Positions 42,470-51,672 of a stretch of 64,000 nt of DNA are shown piece by piece. Position 1 is the stretch's first letter. Every line of letters begins with the position of its first letter. The stretch spans positions 124,001 through 188,000 of the forward strand of contig JACKBQ010000002.1 of assembly GCA_020634455.1 (NCBI GenBank), given 5' to 3'. This DNA comes from Ardenticatenaceae bacterium (GTDB lineage Bacteria > Chloroflexota > Anaerolineae > Promineifilales > Promineifilaceae). The position numbers and the translations under genes were made by a program. The notes under the pieces were generated by a model. The model was given only the letters and a program-made list of their open reading frames with translations, ran no database searches and was not told the DNA's origin.

Positions 42470-43651
42470 CTACTCTGACGGCAAGTCAGCGATAAAATTG
42501 GCTACCAGGTTGAGGCTGGCTTTTTCCAGTTGCCACGGTTCGTCACCGTGCTGAAGATGCAGCGGGTCTACCGTGACCACAATCATCATGTCCAACGCAT
42601 CCAGCAGCACAATTTGCTGCCCGCCATGCCCCCAGGCCAGGTTGTAACGGTGGTCGCCCGCGCGAATAGACCACCATTGGTAGCCATACGCATTGTCGTC
42701 CCAATTCCGACCCACGCGATATTTCCAGACATCCTCTGAATAAATTTGCAACGAATCGTGAACCCACTCGGCTGGGATAATTTGCACACCGTTGTATTCA
42801 CCCTCGTTAAGATACAGCAAGCCAAATTTTGCTAAATCGTGAGCCGAAAGATCAATATCGGAGAAGCCCAAATAGTTGCCATCCCAATCTACCTGCCAGA
42901 ACCCTTCTTCTATCCCTAGTGGGGCAAAAAGATGTTCATCCGCAAAGGTTTTGAGGTCTGTTTCGCAAGCCCGGGCCACAATGATGCCTAAAAGATGGGA
43001 GGTCAAATTACTGTATTCAGCATCGCTGCCGGGGTCACGAACCAGCGGCACATTAACCAGGTCTGCCTCGTGAAAGCCGCCGAACAGCAACTCTGTTCCT
43101 TCAGGGGATGCTTCTTCCCAAGGATACCCAGCCCGCATTTGCAGCATCTGCCGGATGGTGATGTCTCGTTTTCTTGGGTCGCGGATGCGGGTTTCCAACT
43201 CCGGGAAAAAACCCATCATTTTTTGGTCCAGGCTGGTTAAACAGCCTTCTTCCAATGCCAATCCCACCAAAGCGGAGTTGATGCTCTTGGTAACGGAATG
43301 GATGTTGACTTGCTGGGTGGGGGAGCCGATATTGAAGTAATCTTCAGCTACCAGATACCCGTTTTTGAACAGCAGCAAGCTGTAGATATTCTCCATTTGG
43401 GATGCGTTGTAGTATAGCTCTGCCACCAGTTTCGGATCGATTCCTTCCTCATTTGGTGTGGAGGTTGGCCAGTCGCTATTCGCTTGCGGCGCATAGTCCA
43501 CTTCTTCCAACTCCGCAGTTGTGGGCCCACAGCCTGCCAGCAGCAGCAGTGCAATGAGTACGCTCATCAAGCGTACAATATTTAGGCGCTGGTTGATCGA
43601 GACGGCTGTTTTGAAGAAGTTGAAGAGCTTGTTTGCATTTCGTGTACACAT
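42470..43651 (-). CDS. Serine hydrolase (beta-lactamase-like) lipoprotein
   Basis: 393 residues. Lipobox LLLLAGC (Cys41 from the start at 43651, which has AAGGATTT upstream; an internal Met29 would give a more usual signal length). Motifs: Ser119-Val-Thr-Lys122 and Tyr-Ser-Asn in SDAEYSNLTSH, with WGHGGQQI near the C terminus as the third motif. A secreted, lipid-anchored class C-like hydrolase, the third in this window, but not next to the other two. Substrate unknown. The 236-nt gap to the neighbouring minus-strand LuxR gene contains only a weak plus-strand ORF. Confidence 0.85.
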   Translation of the reverse strand: MCTRNANKLFNFFKTAVSINQRLNIVRLMSVLIALLLLAGCGPTTAELEEVDYAPQANSDWPTSTPNEEGIDPKLVAELYYNASQMENIYSLLLFKNGYLVAEDYFNIGSPTQQVNIHSVTKSINSALVGLALEEGCLTSLDQKMMGFFPELETRIRDPRKRDITIRQMLQMRAGYPWEEASPEGTELLFGGFHEADLVNVPLVRDPGSDAEYSNLTSHLLGIIVARACETDLKTFADEHLFAPLGIEEGFWQVDWDGNYLGFSDIDLSAHDLAKFGLLYLNEGEYNGVQIIPAEWVHDSLQIYSEDVWKYRVGRNWDDNAYGYQWWSIRAGDHRYNLAWGHGGQQIVLLDALDMMIVVTVDPLHLQHGDEPWQLEKASLNLVANFIADLPSE

Positions 43652-43887
43652 TATGTTAAATCCTTCGCCGTGACCAAACCTTTATGGGTGGTTTGGGTTG
43701 AAAGCGCAGTTTTTTGGGACGGAATATTGACTAACGTGGGAGTAGTGAAAGTTGATTATCTGTTTAATAATCCAAAAGAGGGTACGCTGGACAAGTTATT
43801 TATGTCACGAATGCCTGGGATTTTTGGCATGAGTGGTTTGTGCTTGAGAAGGGTGGGGAGATATATGCTTCTTGCTCGATGGCAAAC

Positions 43888-46887
43888 TTAAATCAATTGC
43901 AGAGATTGTGCTTTGGCCACAGCTTGAACCCGGTTATTGACATTCAGTTTGTGGTAAATGTTGGCTACGTGCGTTTTTACGGTTCCGGGGGAGATGCATA
44001 ACTGCAAGCCAATTTCACGGGAAGAGAGACCGTCGCCGACTAGTTGCAGCACTTCTTGCTCTCGCTCGGTGATGGAAGCTGCAGTTGTTAGTAGTTCCAT
44101 TTCTTCTTTGGGTATTAGCTCTTTGAGATTGCCCCTATACCCCAGGGTGTGCAAAATTGTTTGGATGAAATCTAGTGAATCAGCGGCAAGGGTTTTGCGT
44201 TGCAGCAGGGCCAGTAATGGTACCAGTTGAGTGCCGTGGTCGAGAAACGGCCGTATAAAGTTTTCTGACGCGGCTAACCGGATGGATTCGGCCAACACCT
44301 GCCATGCCTGGTACAGTTTGTGCCCCTTAAAAAGTGCCAAAGCCAGCAGCACCCGGGCACCCAATGACGATTCATTGGGATATCCATTGGGGTATTTGGT
44401 CAGAAACTCATTTAACCTCGCTTCTGCCTCTGCTGGTTGATCCTGGTACAGGAACATTTCCGCCTGGACAATTTGCGATAGTGGGTGTTCTTCACCCGTC
44501 GCCGCCTCGGCCAGCAGGCGCTGAGCATCGCCCCAATTCTTTTGGCGGACACAGAACCCAGCTTCATATGCCGCCAAATCATGATCTCGCCAGGAGCGAG
44601 ACGGCCGTTGCGCATGCAGTACCCGTGCTGTCTGAATCGTATTCCGCGCGGCTTTATGGTCCCCCTGTGCCGACTGTAGCTGGGCGCGTGCCAGGGCAAT
44701 GTTCATCAGCATGTTTGAGCTTGTCGGGTTGGGGTCTACGGTCGCCGCCTGCTGCAAGAGTCGGCAGCTTTCTTCCAGTTCGTTACGCGCCAGAAAAATG
44801 CGGCTGAGCAAAAAGAGCCCAATACTGGCTGGTTCTGGCAGCGACCCCCGTTGAGCCATCACCTGATTGAGCGCCTGATGGATCGTTTTTTCCCCTTGCC
44901 GCAATTGCCCCTTCAAAATAAAACGGTTGGCGCAATCCATCCCGGCAATTAAAATGACAAAGAGGTTCCCCTGCATTCTGGCTTGGTCAAAGATGGCTGT
45001 CATTTTTTTGCCAACAGTTTCGGTTTTCAACATGTAGTCAGTTTCAGTGATCCACAAAGCATCTAGTAAATCCCAACGGGGGTCACCAGCATTGATTGGA
45101 AGAACGGCCGCATCATTTGCTGCATTTCGCCGTTGAATATTCCGAATTTCATGCAAAACCTCTTGCTCATCTTCCGTCATTTCTTCGTCTGGCTTGCCTT
45201 CCAGATTGCGTTCAATTCGCTGCAAAAAGCGGCGAACCTCCGCTGGTGACAGGGCCAGATGGGCCAACCGCAAATACACAAACAGCAGCGTTTTGTGGCG
45301 TTGAACAACAGATTCAGGCAATTGTTGTAACCAGCGCAGCAACCGTGAATCTTCACCAGATTCGATCAGTTCACGCAGGCCAACATCTTCAATTAAAGAG
45401 GCGGCCTCTTCCCAATCTTCGATCGCCAGCAGGTGCCGTACCGCGTCGGCCGAGGCATGATGTTCACGGTACCAGGCCGCAGCCCGCCGATGCAAATCGG
45501 GAACGAGATCAGGGTGCTGTGTGTGCAATTGATTGGTCAGCATTTCAGCGAACAGGTCATGATAGCGATACCATGCCTGCTCTTCAGACCGAATAATAAA
45601 GAGATTCTGCTGCCACAAATGGTGGAGCATTTGTTCGCCATCAATTTGTCCGGTGACCGCATTGCAAAGGTCACCGGTTAATTGTTTGAGGATGGAGGTT
45701 TGAAGCATGAAGGTTTTTATGGCTGTTGCCTGCTGTTGCAACGCCGTTTCCATGAAATACTCGCGTAAAAAGAGATGGGAGCCATTAAATGTATCTATGA
45801 ACCGGCGGCGATCTGGTTGTTTGTTCAACGCCAGTACAGCCAGTGTCAACCCAGCGGCCCAGCCCCCGGTGCGTTTTACCAGCGCTTCCATGTCGTTGTA
45901 GGCTAACGGCCGTTCCTCAATATGTTGCTGCAAAAAATCACGACCTTCTTCCAGAGTAAACCGTAAATCATCTGCTTCTAACTCAGTTACCCAGCCTAGT
46001 GCCCGCAAGCGCCCCAGCGCCAACGGCGGTCTTGTGCGACCCGCAATGACCAAATGCAAATCCGACGGCAAATGCTCAATCCAACGCTGAATTGAGCCGT
46101 GCACCGCTTCATTTTGAATATGGTGATAATCATCCAAAATCAGCCCAATATAGCAAGCATCGTTGGGGGCACAGGCCAGTTCGTTGTTCAGCCTGGCTAC
46201 AATTTCTGCTGCCGAGATGGCGGAAGAAATATGCAGATAAGGCAGTAATTTTTGCGCCATGCCAGGGCGTACCTGATCCAGTGCAGAAACCACAGTGGAC
46301 CAAAAGTGCAGCAAGTGATCATCCTCAGCGTCAAGGGTTGCCCAGGCTACCTGCATCTCCACAGATTGCCGCCAATTGTTAAGCAATGTGCTTTTTCCAA
46401 AGCCCGCTGGGGCAGTAATAAGAGTGATAGATGAGGTGATTTGGCTGAGCAAACGGGGACGGCTAACCAAATTGTTAGGCAAAACAGGAGGTCTGGTTTT
46501 GGCAGAGCGGAGAAAACCCGTCAGTGAAGTTTGCGGTGGACTATCTAGCAGCTCTGCGGCTAGAGACAACTGAGCGAGATTTAATTCCCCGGCTAATTTA
46601 GCTGCCACTTGTTCCAATTGCGTTTGCGTTAGCTCTTCTGGCTTGCCCAAATAGGCTTTATTGAGCTTGCCATTGACGCGGCGATACGCATACCAATAAT
46701 CGGCTCCACGGCGTGTTTCGCGCCGTGCCGAAAAGTGGCCTGCAGCCCCTTTAAATTTAAATTGTTTGTTTGATGTGAGCCATGTTTGCCAATGGGGGGT
46801 ATTAAGAGGGACGGCGTTAGAAACGGCCGTTTCTAACCCAGCTGTCCACAACAAACCATTTTGTACAAGCGGCTTTTTCTTGCTCAT
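43888..46887 (-). CDS. MalT-like LuxR regulator with extra N-terminal domain
   Basis: 999 residues from the ATG at 46887 (MSKKKPLVQNGLL); in-frame starts at 46914 and 46923 are also open and none has a clear ribosome binding site. The first ~110 residues hold a basic module (YWYAYRRVNGKLNKAYLGK) that resembles the Arm-type DNA-binding segment of integrases. Then a MalT-type ATPase (TAPAGFGKSTLLNNW, LILDDYHHI), the RTGGWAAGLTLAVLAL segment, a TPR region and the LuxR HTH (ITEREQEVLQLVGDGLSSRE, then IGLQLCISPGTVKTHVANIY). It is divergent from the glycan transporter operon and is the best local candidate to regulate it (inference from position). A 13-bp inverted repeat spans its promoter. Confidence 0.88.
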   Translation of the reverse strand: MSKKKPLVQNGLLWTAGLETAVSNAVPLNTPHWQTWLTSNKQFKFKGAAGHFSARRETRRGADYWYAYRRVNGKLNKAYLGKPEELTQTQLEQVAAKLAGELNLAQLSLAAELLDSPPQTSLTGFLRSAKTRPPVLPNNLVSRPRLLSQITSSITLITAPAGFGKSTLLNNWRQSVEMQVAWATLDAEDDHLLHFWSTVVSALDQVRPGMAQKLLPYLHISSAISAAEIVARLNNELACAPNDACYIGLILDDYHHIQNEAVHGSIQRWIEHLPSDLHLVIAGRTRPPLALGRLRALGWVTELEADDLRFTLEEGRDFLQQHIEERPLAYNDMEALVKRTGGWAAGLTLAVLALNKQPDRRRFIDTFNGSHLFLREYFMETALQQQATAIKTFMLQTSILKQLTGDLCNAVTGQIDGEQMLHHLWQQNLFIIRSEEQAWYRYHDLFAEMLTNQLHTQHPDLVPDLHRRAAAWYREHHASADAVRHLLAIEDWEEAASLIEDVGLRELIESGEDSRLLRWLQQLPESVVQRHKTLLFVYLRLAHLALSPAEVRRFLQRIERNLEGKPDEEMTEDEQEVLHEIRNIQRRNAANDAAVLPINAGDPRWDLLDALWITETDYMLKTETVGKKMTAIFDQARMQGNLFVILIAGMDCANRFILKGQLRQGEKTIHQALNQVMAQRGSLPEPASIGLFLLSRIFLARNELEESCRLLQQAATVDPNPTSSNMLMNIALARAQLQSAQGDHKAARNTIQTARVLHAQRPSRSWRDHDLAAYEAGFCVRQKNWGDAQRLLAEAATGEEHPLSQIVQAEMFLYQDQPAEAEARLNEFLTKYPNGYPNESSLGARVLLALALFKGHKLYQAWQVLAESIRLAASENFIRPFLDHGTQLVPLLALLQRKTLAADSLDFIQTILHTLGYRGNLKELIPKEEMELLTTAASITEREQEVLQLVGDGLSSREIGLQLCISPGTVKTHVANIYHKLNVNNRVQAVAKAQSLQLI

Positions 46888-46890
46888 CGT

Positions 46891-46937
46891 AAAAGTTACC
46901 CAACCCAAGCTCATTGTAACCAAATTGGGTAACTTTT
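46891..46937 (-). promoter_or_regulatory. Operator-like inverted repeat over the LuxR promoter
   Basis: AAAAGTTACCCAA (46891-46903) and TTGGGTAACTTTT (46925-46937) are perfect 13-bp arms separated by 21 nt, two helical turns. On the minus strand a TACAAT sits between the arms, a possible -10 box for the regulator gene. This arrangement suggests autoregulation or a shared divergent operator. Confidence 0.55.
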
Positions 46938-47252
46938 GCGAGGATTTGATAACCTCTTTTCGTCATTTATGCCCAAATCCCTCATTTTTTACTTGGCAAA
47001 ATCATCCAAAAATTTTATAGGCAAGCAAAATGTCCTCGAATATGATTTTCTTTAAGATATAGTAATCTGGTACCTGTCTACGTCATCCGCAAACGGTATC
47101 TTCGAAGCCGCTACTATAAATTAACGAACCGTTTTGGACACAAAGTTTGGGTTCCAGACTTTAACCAAATCTTTGTAGCTTAACTTTCCGAATATCTCGC
47201 AAATTTCGTTGATAAGCTGCAAATGCAATCCCCTTGAGAGGAGAGAACAATT
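46938..47252. other. Divergent intergenic region before the glycan locus
   Basis: A 315-nt A/T-rich region between the regulator and the solute-binding protein gene. A possible plus-strand -10 (TATAAA near 47116) lies 130 nt before the start codon; no good -35 box, no terminator and no further strong inverted repeat were seen. The ribosome binding site gagaggagag precedes 47253. Confidence 0.4.
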
Positions 47253-49214
47253 ATGAAACTCAAAGATAGAAAGTGGTTCTTAATTTTGGGCCTTTTGCTC
47301 GTGCTTGCACTCGCATTAGGCGCTTGTGGCTCTTCAACGCCCGAAGAAGCTGCACCTGCTGAAGAAGCCGCTCCGGCCGAAGAAGCTGCGCCTGCTGAAG
47401 AGGCTGCTCCGGCCGAAGAAGCTGCACCTGCTGAAGAAGCTGCACCCGCTGAAGAAGCTGCACCAGCTGAGGAAGCCGCTGACCCCAATGCACTGCCCCG
47501 CAACGAAACGTTGTATTTCAATGGTCAGCAGTGGGGTTCCGTTGTCGGTTGGAATCCTTACTCCAACAGCAACAACAACGGTATGGCAATTGCCCAACAA
47601 GACAATGCCCGTGTCCTCATGTTTGAAACCCCCTATCTGTACAACATGATGGACGGTCAAATCTATCCTCTGTTAGCCGCTGGCCCTTATGAATGGAACG
47701 GTGACCGCACTGAAATCACCTTTAGCCTGAATCCAGCTGCGCATTGGAGTGACGGCACCCCCGTAACGGCCGAAGATATGGCTTACACCTGGGCCACTCA
47801 TCAAAAGTACAACACCCCAACTGGCGCTGGTAACGTTGAGTACATTGCCAATGTGATTGCTGTGGATGAGCACACGGTGACGATTCAAGCTGCCCTGAAC
47901 GATGACGGTGCCGCTGTGAACCCCCTGATCGTAGAAGCTTACCTGACCAACAACTACGTAATCCAAAAAGCTTGGACGCAAACCTTGGAAGCACGTGTTA
48001 GCGAAGATGCCACCGCATTCCTGGCTGACGCCGCCGACGATGTTGTTTTTTCCGGTCCTTATGGCCCATACTTCGACGATGATTCCAAAGTTGTGATGAT
48101 TCGTGACGACAACTACTGGGGTCAAGATGCCTCCATGTGGGGTAAACTGCCGGTACCAAAATACCTGGCCCACACCATCTTCAAAGACAATGCCGCTGGT
48201 ACGACCGCTCTGCAAGCTGGTGAGGTTGATGTCAGCCAGCAGTTTAACTCCAACGTAAACCTGCTATGGGAAGATGATGGTCTGCCCATCTCCACCTACC
48301 TGGCCGATCCGCCGTACCAAATCGGTGCCAGCTTGCCTACCGCTTTCTACAACCTGAACTCTCCTGGGTTGGATCAAGTTGCCGTGCGTAAGGCCATTGC
48401 CATGGCTGTGGATTATCCCACGATCATTGCCAACGCTATGACCAACCAATCCGCTACCTTTAACCAGGTACCGCGTTCTCTGATGAACCCAACTGCTGGT
48501 GAACAAGCACTGTACAATCACGACGCTGTTGCTGACCTGCAGTGGGCGGGCAACGATATTGAAGGTGCTATTGCCTTGCTTGACGAGGCTGGCATTGTTG
48601 ATAGCGACGGCGATGGCTGGCGTGAATTCAACGGCGAAAAACTGAGCTATGTCGCTACCTGCCCCAACGGCTGGTCTGACTGGCAAGCTGCCATTGAAGT
48701 AGTTGCTGCTGCCGGTGCCGAAATTGGTATCGAAATCACCACCAACTATCCCGAATGGTCCGTATACCAGACGGTTGTTACCAAATCCGATGCGCCGCTG
48801 CCCGAAGGGTATGACATCTTCATGATGTGGAGTGATGGCGCTGGCCCGACGCAGCCGTGGAGCCGTATCCGCCACCTGCTCAGCTCTGAGTTTAATGGCA
48901 TGGCTAGCAACTGGAACGGTAACTGGGGTCAATACTCCAATGCAGAAGTTGACGAATTGGTTAAAGCGATTCCGGGCGAAACGGATGAAGCTGCCTTGAA
49001 TGATATGTACACCCGTCTGGTAGAAATCTACCTGACTGACGTACCTTCATTTACCTTGATGTATCGTCCGCAGAACTTCCACACGGTAAATGAATCCGTT
49101 TGGACGAGCTTCCCATTCGATGGTGATGGCACCAACCCACCGGTTCCGCCGCTGGACCTGATGGATGGGTGGAGTGTTGCCGGTCTCTACAATCTGGAGC
49201 TGGTTAATCCGTAA
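47253..49214 (+). CDS. Family-5 (DppA/OppA-type) solute-binding lipoprotein
   Basis: 653 residues; start after GAGAGGAGAG. Lipoprotein signal with lipobox LGAC (Cys25), then seven tandem EEAAPA hexapeptides as a flexible tether, then a bacterial extracellular solute-binding family 5 domain (AHWSDGTPVTAEDMAYTW, VRKAIAMAVDY, GDGWREFNGEKL). It captures the ligand outside the membrane for the permeases encoded next. Although the family is named for peptides, many members bind oligosaccharides, and the downstream glycosidase genes favour a sugar ligand here. The gene lacks any ACGGCCGT copy, in the middle of the longest gap of that palindrome. A terminator follows, which would set higher expression than the permease genes. 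Confidence 0.9.
   Translation: MKLKDRKWFLILGLLLVLALALGACGSSTPEEAAPAEEAAPAEEAAPAEEAAPAEEAAPAEEAAPAEEAAPAEEAADPNALPRNETLYFNGQQWGSVVGWNPYSNSNNNGMAIAQQDNARVLMFETPYLYNMMDGQIYPLLAAGPYEWNGDRTEITFSLNPAAHWSDGTPVTAEDMAYTWATHQKYNTPTGAGNVEYIANVIAVDEHTVTIQAALNDDGAAVNPLIVEAYLTNNYVIQKAWTQTLEARVSEDATAFLADAADDVVFSGPYGPYFDDDSKVVMIRDDNYWGQDASMWGKLPVPKYLAHTIFKDNAAGTTALQAGEVDVSQQFNSNVNLLWEDDGLPISTYLADPPYQIGASLPTAFYNLNSPGLDQVAVRKAIAMAVDYPTIIANAMTNQSATFNQVPRSLMNPTAGEQALYNHDAVADLQWAGNDIEGAIALLDEAGIVDSDGDGWREFNGEKLSYVATCPNGWSDWQAAIEVVAAAGAEIGIEITTNYPEWSVYQTVVTKSDAPLPEGYDIFMMWSDGAGPTQPWSRIRHLLSSEFNGMASNWNGNWGQYSNAEVDELVKAIPGETDEAALNDMYTRLVEIYLTDVPSFTLMYRPQNFHTVNESVWTSFPFDGDGTNPPVPPLDLMDGWSVAGLYNLELVNP
47343..47468 (+). 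repeat. Seven tandem 18-bp units encoding EEAAPA
   Basis: In-frame hexapeptide repeat just after the lipidated cysteine, with synonymous variation between units (gca/gct/gcg, gaa/gag). It forms an acidic tether between the lipid anchor and the binding domain. Confidence 0.9.
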
Positions 49215-49231
49215 ACCTTAAGTTTTTAAAG

Positions 49232-49269
49232 ACAGCCATGTCCTAGAAATGGGGCATGGCTGTTTTTTT
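49232..49269 (+). terminator. Intrinsic terminator after the solute-binding protein gene
   Basis: ACAGCCATG (49232-49240) and CATGGCTGT (49255-49263) form the stem, strengthened by CC/GG inside, and run into seven T. Partial read-through would supply the downstream permease genes. Confidence 0.85.
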
Positions 49270-49393
49270 AAGGGGCGGCAGTCCCCCAATGTTCATCTTG
49301 GACAACCTCTGAGTGTAATTCCTCTTTGATCTGACTCCGTTCCAGGGCTGCCAAGTTTTTTACGTTGTGCCTGTTTTGTGAGGAGAAGCTGCA

Positions 49394-50398
49394 TTGAAAG
49401 GATATCGAAATTATTTTCTAAACAAGCTGCTTTGGTTTTTAGTTACTTTGGTTGCCGCGTTTATTTTGAATTTTATTTTGCCCCGTTTGATGCCGGGTGA
49501 TCCGGTGGCCGCAATTGTGTCGCGGTTGGCCCAAGGGATGAGTAATACCAGCGGTGTGCAAGCAATTTACGAGCAATACTCGGAACAGTTTGGGACGAAT
49601 AAGCCAATGCTGGAACAGTTTGTGCTTTACATGCGCAATGTTTTTCGGGGCGATTTTGGGTTTTCCTTTAGCCAGTATCCCAGAACTGTGGCAGATGTGA
49701 TTAAATCCTCTATTGGATGGACGATAGCATTGCAATTCCCGGCGATTATTGTGGGATGGATTATTGGCAATACTTTGGGTGCGTTGGCAGCTTACCGTCG
49801 GGGCAAGTTTGATAAGATTTTGATGCCTCTCAGTATTTTTGTAAGCAATTTGCCAGCATTTGGCATGGCGGTCATTATGCTGGTGATTTTTGCTGTTACT
49901 TTGGGTTGGTTTCCTACCTCTGGCGGGTATGGATTTGATCTGATTCCTAATTTTAGCTGGACTTTTATTTGGTCTGTTTTTATTCATTACCAATTGCCAT
50001 TTTGGTCGATTGTGTTGATTACGATTGGTGGGCAGGCGATTGGGATGCGTTCTATGTCTATTTACGAGCTGAATGCGGATTATGTAAAGTACAGCCGCCT
50101 CTTGGGTATTAAGGACCGCAAAATTGTGGGCTATGTGTTCCGCAATGCAATGCTGCCGCAGATTACGGGGTTGGCGTTGTCTATCGGAACGATGGTTGGT
50201 GGTGCGCTTGTAGCTGAAATTATTTTCAGTTATCCAGGGCTGGGTTCAACGATTTTAACGGCCGTTCTTGGCCAAGATTACCCGCTTATTTCGGCAACAA
50301 CCTTAATCATTACGATTATGGTGCTGTTGGCTAACTTTTTGCTGGAGATCGCCTATGGCATTCTGGATCCCCGCATCAAAGCTGCACAGGCAGATTAA
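49394..50398 (+). CDS. DppB-type ABC transporter permease
   Basis: 334 residues, TTG start at 49394 preceded by GAGGAG. Six hydrophobic helices; the N-terminal YFLNKLLWFLVTLVAAFIL and PGDPVAAIV segments and the cytoplasmic EAA-like loop (YSRLLGIKDRKIVGYVFRNA) are typical of the OppB/DppB family. Together with the next gene it forms the membrane channel for the family-5 binding protein. Fourteen nt separate it from the second permease gene. Confidence 0.9.
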   Translation: MKGYRNYFLNKLLWFLVTLVAAFILNFILPRLMPGDPVAAIVSRLAQGMSNTSGVQAIYEQYSEQFGTNKPMLEQFVLYMRNVFRGDFGFSFSQYPRTVADVIKSSIGWTIALQFPAIIVGWIIGNTLGALAAYRRGKFDKILMPLSIFVSNLPAFGMAVIMLVIFAVTLGWFPTSGGYGFDLIPNFSWTFIWSVFIHYQLPFWSIVLITIGGQAIGMRSMSIYELNADYVKYSRLLGIKDRKIVGYVFRNAMLPQITGLALSIGTMVGGALVAEIIFSYPGLGSTILTAVLGQDYPLISATTLIITIMVLLANFLLEIAYGILDPRIKAAQAD

Positions 50399-50412
50399 GG
50401 GGGAATGCTGAT

Positions 50413-51663
50413 ATGAAATATACCATTCAACAAATTTTTCAATCTGGCAAATTTGTCACTGGGTTTATCATTTTCATGGCGATTTTGCTTGGTGTCATCA
50501 TTTACCCGATCGTTATTCCCGATCCACCCCTAAAAATCATAGCCCAGGGCACGTTTTTTAAGCCTGGCATCTACGTGAATGTTTATGACAGCATTAACAC
50601 ACCCTACTTTACGCTAAATCTAAACACGGCTGCGGAGCGGCGGATTGCCAGCCGCTTAAGCAATGAGGATCGTGAAGCGATCAAGGAGTGGCTGGTAGGC
50701 AATGGCATGGCCGAAGCTGAGATTGATACGACCAACACGGAGCAACTGCTCGATCAATGGTTTAACAATTTTGATCCCACGGTTCGGCTTCCTGGCATGA
50801 CGAATGCCGATCGCAACTACTTTATCCGGCTTAACAACAATATTCAGGGGCTACTGGCTACCGAAGATGTGGTCATTGCTGAGGTCGATCCGGAAACGGC
50901 CGTACTCTCAGAAAAATCTACCGTGCCTCAAACTGCCTACGTCAATGTCGCCGATGTTGCCAACGTGCGAGTGCTACCGCTAGGCACCGACAACTTCGGG
51001 CGCGATGTGTTAACGGAACTGGTGCGAGCGACCGGAGTGTCTTTAAAAATCGGCTTGGTTGCCGGCAGCATTGCCACTCTCATCGGATTGATTTTAGGGT
51101 TGGTATCCGGGTACATCGGCGGCTTTGTAGATGATGCAATCATGTTTGTCACCAACCTGTTTACGGTAATTCCAAGCTTTGTTCTACTCATTCTTATTTC
51201 GTTTAGCATTAGCCAGGAGCAGCGCGGGGCTACGACCATTGCTGTGGTCATTGGCTTCACTTCCTGGGTGTGGACAGCCAGAGCGGTACGGTCACAGGTT
51301 ATCTCCTTACGGAATCGAGACCACGTGAATTTGTCCAAGCTTTCAGGCCATTCAATCGGCCACATCATTGTCCGGGACATTCTGCCCTACATTGCTTCCT
51401 ACGTGGTCATGGCGCTGATTCTGCAAATTTCTTCCGGCATTTTGGCAGAAGCAGGCTTGTCAATTCTTGGTCTTGGCCCCAAAACTACAGAAGTGCCCAC
51501 GCTGGGCCTGATGATGAACTGGGCAATGATTTATCAGGCGCATATCCTGGGCAAGTGGTGGGCTTATTTCCCTGTCATTCTCACCATTGCGCTCATTGCA
51601 TTTTCAATGAATCTAATGAATACCGGTCTCGACCAGGTATTCAACCCAGCTTTGAGAGATTAG
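50413..51663 (+). CDS. DppC-type ABC transporter permease with large extracytoplasmic insertion
   Basis: 416 residues, start after GGGGGAAT. TM1 is at ~15-35. The conserved LGTDNFGRDVL motif that normally lies near residue 75 is at 190-200, so about 115 extra residues (roughly 40-185) sit outside the membrane between TM1 and TM2. The remaining helices and the EAA loop (HVNLSKLSGHSIGHIIVRDI) are normal for OppC/DppC. The insertion is hydrophilic and contains no motif I recognise. It may contact the binding protein or ligand. Partner of the permease gene just upstream; the ATPase gene starts 9 nt after its stop. Confidence 0.88.
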   Translation: MKYTIQQIFQSGKFVTGFIIFMAILLGVIIYPIVIPDPPLKIIAQGTFFKPGIYVNVYDSINTPYFTLNLNTAAERRIASRLSNEDREAIKEWLVGNGMAEAEIDTTNTEQLLDQWFNNFDPTVRLPGMTNADRNYFIRLNNNIQGLLATEDVVIAEVDPETAVLSEKSTVPQTAYVNVADVANVRVLPLGTDNFGRDVLTELVRATGVSLKIGLVAGSIATLIGLILGLVSGYIGGFVDDAIMFVTNLFTVIPSFVLLILISFSISQEQRGATTIAVVIGFTSWVWTARAVRSQVISLRNRDHVNLSKLSGHSIGHIIVRDILPYIASYVVMALILQISSGILAEAGLSILGLGPKTTEVPTLGLMMNWAMIYQAHILGKWWAYFPVILTIALIAFSMNLMNTGLDQVFNPALRD

Positions 51664-51672
51664 GTGATTATT

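Noticed and set aside
43670..43891. Plus-strand 73-codon ORF between two minus-strand genes
   Set aside because: No ribosome binding site, no recognisable domain, and it fills an intergenic gap likely to contain promoter sequence.
43888..46923. Start codon at 46923 (TTG) for the third LuxR gene
   Set aside because: It would place the inverted repeat and the possible -10 box inside the gene and lacks a ribosome binding site; the ATG at 46887 is preferred, although 46914 cannot be excluded.
47343..47468. EEAAPA-coding repeat as a separate repeat element
   Set aside because: It is in frame just after a lipidated cysteine and makes sense as a protein tether; no copies were seen elsewhere.
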